From NCBI RefSeq assembly GCF_009671065.1, contig NZ_CP046027.1:620001-684000 (forward strand): DNA of 64,000 nucleotides, written 5' to 3'. A model generated the notes under the pieces. It was given only the letters and a program-made list of their open reading frames with translations, was not told the DNA's origin and searched no databases. This DNA is from Neisseria brasiliensis. GTDB taxonomy: Bacteria; Pseudomonadota; Gammaproteobacteria; Burkholderiales; Neisseriaceae. Shown piece by piece: positions 60,265 through 64,000 of this stretch. Numbering within the stretch: position 1 is the first letter of the stretch; every line of letters begins with the position of its first letter. The translations under genes were made by a program, and so were the position numbers.

Positions 60265-61239
60265 ATGAACGCGCCTACTGTTCCCCTTTCACAACCAAGC
60301 AGCAACAAACCGCTGTGGCTGGCTTTTGCCCTGCTCATCGGCTGCTGCGCCCTGTTTTTGACCTACAACGTCAACGGCAACTGGGATTTCGCCCTGCCCC
60401 TGCGCCTGACCAAACTGGCCGCCTTGCTGCTGGTCGCGTATGCCATCGGCGTGTCCACCTTATTGTTCCAAACGCTGACCAACAACCCGATTCTCACGCC
60501 CTCGATACTTGGCTTTGATGCGCTGTATGTGTTTTTGCAAACCTTACTGGTGTTTGTGTTGGGCGGCGTCGGCTTCACTTCGCTGCCGATATTGGGCAAA
60601 TTTTCGCTGGAATTGGTGCTGATGATGGGCGGCTCAATGCTGCTGTTTGCCACTTTGATGAAACAGGGCGGCCGCGATTTGGCGCGCATGATTTTGATCG
60701 GTGTGATTTTCGGCATTCTGTTCCGCAGCTTGGCATCGCTGTTGCAGCGCATGATTGACCCCGAAGAATTTGCCGTGGCGCAAGCCTACACCTTTGCCTC
60801 GTTCAACAGCGTCAATCCGCAACTGATTACCATCGGCGCGGTGGTGCTGCTGGCCAGCGTGGTGTTTATCTGGCGCGAACGCCACCGTTTGGATGTGTAC
60901 ATGCTCGGGCGCGATCAAGCGATTAATTTGGGCATCAACTATTCGCGCAACACGCTGTGGCTGCTGCTGTGGATTGCCGCGCTGGTCGCCACCGCCACCG
61001 CCGTGGTTGGCCCCGTCAGCTTCTTCGGCCTGTTGGTCGTAGCATTGGCCAATCATTTTGCCCCCAACATGAAACACGCCGTGCGCCTGCCGATGACGTT
61101 TTGCACCGCCGGCATTTTACTGGTCGGTGGCCAAACCTTGTTCGAGCATTTCTTGGGCATGCAGGCCGTATTGAGCGTGGTAGTCGAATTCGCCGGCGGC
61201 TTGGTGTTTTTATATTTGATTTTGAAGAAAAAGCCTTAA
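60265..61239 (+). CDS. Siderophore ABC transporter permease, FatC-type
   Basis: A 324-residue FecCD-family inner-membrane protein with about 9-10 helices. NPILTPSILGFDALYVFLQ near residues 75-93, INLGINYSRNTLWLLLW and VGPVSFFGLLVVALANHFAP near 252-271 (coupling loop) mark it. The ATG at 60265 is used; a TTG 1 codon earlier is rejected. It pairs with the FatD-type permease at 54595-55563, from which it is separated by the biotin genes, and with the ATPase 60 bases downstream. Confidence 0.9.
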   Translation: MNAPTVPLSQPSSNKPLWLAFALLIGCCALFLTYNVNGNWDFALPLRLTKLAALLLVAYAIGVSTLLFQTLTNNPILTPSILGFDALYVFLQTLLVFVLGGVGFTSLPILGKFSLELVLMMGGSMLLFATLMKQGGRDLARMILIGVIFGILFRSLASLLQRMIDPEEFAVAQAYTFASFNSVNPQLITIGAVVLLASVVFIWRERHRLDVYMLGRDQAINLGINYSRNTLWLLLWIAALVATATAVVGPVSFFGLLVVALANHFAPNMKHAVRLPMTFCTAGILLVGGQTLFEHFLGMQAVLSVVVEFAGGLVFLYLILKKKP

Positions 61240-61299
61240 TTTAATCGAATAACCAAACGCCCAATCCTATTTTAAAAAATCATCAGACGAACCGAATCC

Positions 61300-62058
61300 A
61301 TGATTAAAATCCAAAATGTCAGCCACAAAATCGGCAACAACCTTATTTTAAACGACGTCTCCCTCGATATTCCGCAAGGCGGCATTACTGCGCTGATTGG
61401 CCCCAATGGTGCGGGCAAATCGACACTGCTGTCGTTTATGGCGCGTTTGCAGCCGCTGACGCAGGGTAAAATCAGTTACAACGGCCAAGACATCACTACC
61501 ACACCAACGGCCGAGCTGGCCAAAACCCTGTCGATTCTGACGCAGGAAAACAGCATCATGAGCCGCATTACCGTGCGTGATTTGCTGATGTTCGGGCGTT
61601 ATCCGTATCACCAAGGCAGGCCGTCTGAAGAATGTAAAGCGATTGTGGAAAAAGCATTGCACCGCTTTCAGCTGGAATCATTTGCCAACCGCTACCTAAC
61701 TGAACTCTCCGGCGGCCAACGCCAGCGCGCCATGATTGCGATGGTGTTCTGCCAAAGCACGGATTATGTATTACTCGATGAGCCGCTGAACAATCTCGAT
61801 ATGTATCACGCCCGCTCGCTGATGCAGCTTTTGCAACACCTAACCCACGAACACCAGCGCACAACCGTTGTGGTGTTGCACGACATCAACCAAGCTGCGG
61901 CTTATGCGGATTATGTGGTGGCGATGAAAAACGGCCAAGTCGCTATGCAAGGCACGCCGAACGATGTGTTTACCAAAGAAAATATTCTGGATTTATTTGA
62001 TATGGATGTGGACGTATTGGATTACGAAGGGAAAAAATTGGTGGTGCATCACGTGTAA
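61300..62058 (+). CDS. Siderophore ABC transporter ATPase, FatE-type
   Basis: A 252-residue ATPase of the FepC/FecE group. Walker A GPNGAGKSTLLSFM near residues 32-45, Q-loop LTQENSIMSR, signature LSGGQRQRAMIAM near 134-146, Walker B DYVLLDEPLNNLD, and the switch His in VVLHDINQAAAY. It powers uptake with the two separated permeases. A DUS terminator ends the operon. Confidence 0.93.
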   Translation: MIKIQNVSHKIGNNLILNDVSLDIPQGGITALIGPNGAGKSTLLSFMARLQPLTQGKISYNGQDITTTPTAELAKTLSILTQENSIMSRITVRDLLMFGRYPYHQGRPSEECKAIVEKALHRFQLESFANRYLTELSGGQRQRAMIAMVFCQSTDYVLLDEPLNNLDMYHARSLMQLLQHLTHEHQRTTVVVLHDINQAAAYADYVVAMKNGQVAMQGTPNDVFTKENILDLFDMDVDVLDYEGKKLVVHHV

Positions 62059-62073
62059 TGCGGATCACTGAAT

Positions 62074-62110
62074 CAAGGCCGTCTGAAAGATATTTTTTCA
62101 GACGGCCTTT
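62074..62110 (+). terminator. DUS inverted-repeat terminator of the transporter operon
   Basis: AAGGCCGTCTGAAAGA and the facing copy with TTTT, about 16 bases after the ATPase stop. Confidence 0.8.
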
Positions 62111-62260
62111 TCATTGACTTTTGATTTTTGATACGGCAGAATAAGACCTAATAAAAGACCTATTAATGATTTCTTTAAAAGCCCTATTTTTCCATCTTGC
62201 CTAAACTAAAACAACCATTCTTGAGTAAGGCACCATGGTGTACTAAAGGAAACCAATATC

Positions 62261-62509
62261 ATGACTAAACCTATTCACAGCCGTTTTGTTGCCAGCATTA
62301 GCGACTTAAAAAAAAATCCTATGGAAACCGTAAAAAGTGGACAAGGTGATGTGGTCGCCATTTTAAATCGCAATACCCCTGCTTTTTACTGCATTCCTGC
62401 CGATTTATATGATGAAATCTTCGAAATTTTAGAAGACCAATACCTAATGCGTGTCGCAATGGAACGGGATAACGAACCCTCCATTGAGGTATCTGTAGAT
62501 GACTTATAA
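62261..62509 (+). CDS. Antitoxin, Phd/YefM type (StbD-like)
   Basis: An 82-residue protein. HSRFVASISDLKKNPMETVK then GDVVAILNRNTPAFYCIPAD is the Phd/YefM N-terminal DNA-binding fold, and the acidic C terminus (EDQYLMRVAMERDNEPSIEV) should wrap the toxin. Most like StbD antitoxins. It overlaps the toxin gene by 11 bases. Autoregulation of the pair is usual. Confidence 0.85.
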   Translation: MTKPIHSRFVASISDLKKNPMETVKSGQGDVVAILNRNTPAFYCIPADLYDEIFEILEDQYLMRVAMERDNEPSIEVSVDDL

Positions 62510-62768
62510 ATTAAAATTCAAAGCCAGTGCCAAACGGGAATTTGATAAACTTGATCGTACCGTTAAAGAACAATTCAAGAAAAAGCTTAAAAAAATTCTA
62601 GAAAACCCTACAATTCCGAAAAATAAACTACATGGATCAGACTATCGCAACATGTATAAAATCGAATTGCGTGCTGTTGGCTATCGTTTGGTTTACGAAG
62701 TGATTGATGACGAATTGGTGATTATCGTGATTGAAGTGGGCAGGCGTGATACCATTTATTTAAATTAA
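62499..62768 (+). CDS. RelE-family toxin (StbE-like)
   Basis: An 89-residue protein. MTYKLKFKASAKREFDKLDR, KLHGSDYRNMYKIELRAVGY and RLVYEVIDDELVIIVIEVGR carry the basic and Arg/Tyr residues of RelE/ParE-type ribonuclease toxins that cut mRNA on the ribosome. The order antitoxin then toxin with overlap is typical. The set lies between DUS elements, with no phage or IS nearby. Confidence 0.87.
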   Translation: MTYKLKFKASAKREFDKLDRTVKEQFKKKLKKILENPTIPKNKLHGSDYRNMYKIELRAVGYRLVYEVIDDELVIIVIEVGRRDTIYLN

Positions 62769-62770
62769 AT

Positions 62771-62807
62771 CAAGGCCGTCTGAACGATATTGTTTCAGAC
62801 GGCCTTG
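62771..62807. terminator. Bidirectional DUS terminator between toxin and ychJ-like gene
   Basis: CAAGGCCGTCTGAA and TTTCAGACGGCCTTG between convergent genes. Confidence 0.75.
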
Positions 62808-62809
62808 TT

Positions 62810-63274
62810 CTATTTAAACAACTGCCCGCAGCAAGCCTTAAATTTTTTATCCGAACCGCAAATACACGGCTGTTTCATGGTCGGCAGCGGCACGGTCGGG
62901 TCGATGAAATACCAGCGCCCGTCAATCTTCACAAAAGCCGACAATTCATGGTGATGCTGCGCTTCGCCTGCACCCTGAAAATGCGCGATAAATTCGACCT
63001 GCGCATGGTTTTTACCGATGTTGGGGATATGCTTTAACACGTCCAAACCCTGCCAATCGGTTTCGCGGCTCCACGCCAGCATATCGGCGGTATCCAATAA
63101 TTTTTGCTGCGACGGCACAGTCGTTTGCACAATATAATCAATATTTTGCAGCGTATAAGCGCTGTAGCGCGAGCGCATCAGCTCTTCGGCCGTAACGGGC
63201 AATTTTTGTTGCGCATGAAAGGGTTGGCAGCAATCGGCATAAGCGCGCTGCGATTGGCACGGACAAATCTGCAT
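62810..63274 (-). CDS. YchJ family protein with SEC-C-type zinc motifs
   Basis: A 154-residue protein. The N terminus MQICPCQSQRAYADCC and C terminus CICGSDKKFKACCGQ each show the CxC...CC metal motif. Between them is the YchJ core: ELMRSRYSAYTLQNIDYIVQ and FKQ-like helical part. The SEC-C motif binds zinc. Function unknown. Confidence 0.85.
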   Translation of the reverse strand: MQICPCQSQRAYADCCQPFHAQQKLPVTAEELMRSRYSAYTLQNIDYIVQTTVPSQQKLLDTADMLAWSRETDWQGLDVLKHIPNIGKNHAQVEFIAHFQGAGEAQHHHELSAFVKIDGRWYFIDPTVPLPTMKQPCICGSDKKFKACCGQLFK

Positions 63275-63400
63275 ATCAGGATATGGGCTTTCAAATGAGA
63301 ATGACTCAAATTATATAACAAAATCAATATGTAGAAGCTTTTCAGGCTGATTTTCTGCTAAAATACCGCCTTTCGATTTTGTATTTGATATTTGAACACC

Positions 63401-64000
63401 ATGACTGCCACAGCACAAGGTCTAAATCGTTTGTTGCCGCAAACCCAATGCCGCGAGTGCGGCTATGAAGGCTGCCTGCCATATGCCGAAGCCCTTGCCC
63501 ACGACGATGCGCCGGTGAATTTATGCGCACCGGGCGGCGAAACAGTCATGCTCGACATTGCCAACCTACTCGGCAAATCGCCGCTGGCACCGGCCAAAAT
63601 TCAGCTCAAAGCCTTGGCATGGATTGATGAGGCCGTCTGTATCGGCTGCACCGCCTGCATCCGCGCCTGCCCCGTTGATGCGATTATGGGCGCGCACAAA
63701 TTGATGCACACCGTGATTAAAGACGAATGCACCGGCTGCGGCTTGTGTGTCACCCCGTGTCCGGTCGATTGCATTTATATGCAGCCGATTGAAACCGATT
63801 TTCTACCCTTGGCACGCGCCGAACACGAAAGCGATGCGCGCTTTGCCGCCGCGGAACACGCCAAAAGCCGTTTTGAGTGGCACGAAGCGCGCAAAGCCCG
63901 CGATTCAGCCGAGCGCAAAGCCAAGTTGGCCGAACGCGAAGCCGCAACCAAAGCCAAGCTACAAGCCGCAGCCGAAGCGGCGCAACCGGTTGAAGCGGCT
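63401..64000 (+). CDS. Electron transport complex RnfB/RsxB-like ferredoxin (cut by window edge)
   Basis: The first 200 codons are inside the window and the frame is open to the right edge. It begins MTATAQGLNRLLPQTQCREC with the Fe-S domain CREC...CLPY...C (residues 17-43), then two 4Fe-4S repeats: CIGCTACIRACPVDAI and CTGCGLCVTPCPVDCI. An Ala/Lys/Glu-rich helical tail follows. It lacks the N-terminal membrane helix of classical RnfB, and other rnf genes are not seen. It may be a stand-alone ferredoxin-type RnfB paralogue. The start is an ATG after a TTTGAACACC leader. Confidence 0.8.
   Translation, partial: MTATAQGLNRLLPQTQCRECGYEGCLPYAEALAHDDAPVNLCAPGGETVMLDIANLLGKSPLAPAKIQLKALAWIDEAVCIGCTACIRACPVDAIMGAHKLMHTVIKDECTGCGLCVTPCPVDCIYMQPIETDFLPLARAEHESDARFAAAEHAKSRFEWHEARKARDSAERKAKLAEREAATKAKLQAAAEAAQPVEAA

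Overview
The window is a 64 kb chromosomal segment of a Neisseria species. The evidence is the very dense DNA uptake sequence (DUS), mostly the AG form AGGCCGTCTGAA, the neisserial pilus set (pilF, pilG, pilD), a PorB-type porin, a TspA/FimV protein and an Mpg-type M23 endopeptidase. The dominance of AG-DUS over ATGCCGTCTGAA argues for a commensal or animal-associated species rather than N. meningitidis or N. gonorrhoeae. I cannot name the species.

Layout. 1-12.2 kb is mostly housekeeping: the xerC 5' end, a thioesterase, class II aldolase, porin, truA, tspA, a YciI-bolA-foldase-foldase row, dtd and a gluconate uptake/kinase pair. 12.4-18.1 kb is the accessory heart of the window. On the minus strand lie an outer-membrane barrel, a Sec-exported peptide carrying a double-glycine-like leader, a small two-TM protein, a second broken peptide gene, an IS605-type transposon, a second small two-TM protein, an RDD protein and a periplasmic C39 peptidase. 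The transposon sits exactly inside the start codon of the second two-TM gene. Removing it restores an operon of repeated peptide/membrane-protein pairs. I read this as a bacteriocin-like or surface-peptide system that is decaying; this is the best candidate for an undescribed system.

18.3-45.6 kb is core genome: dnaE, a sulfide-type ArsR/rhodanese operon, S4 and PHP proteins, a phosphate transporter, anmK, rpmG/rpmB, mpg, an RpfE-like protein, an OmpA lipoprotein, ribF, ileS-lspA-ispH, and pilF-pilG-pilD-coaE-yacG. Two 143-bp MITE-like copies lie at 24.4 and 33.5 kb. 45.8-48.9 kb holds tRNA-Phe, a Yip1-type protein and groES-groEL behind a clear sigma-32 promoter.

49.2-62.1 kb is an iron-siderophore region: esterase, siderophore-interacting reductase, a 5'-truncated FetA-like receptor, a substrate-binding lipoprotein, two permeases and an ATPase. 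A complete bioA-bioF-bioG-bioC-bioD block sits between the two permease genes. The window closes with a RelE/StbE toxin-antitoxin pair, a YchJ protein and the 5' part of an rnfB-like gene.

Many intergenic regions are inverted DUS pairs that form terminator hairpins. Four genes end with a DUS that supplies their last codons and stop. All functional calls come from reading the sequence; no database search was run.
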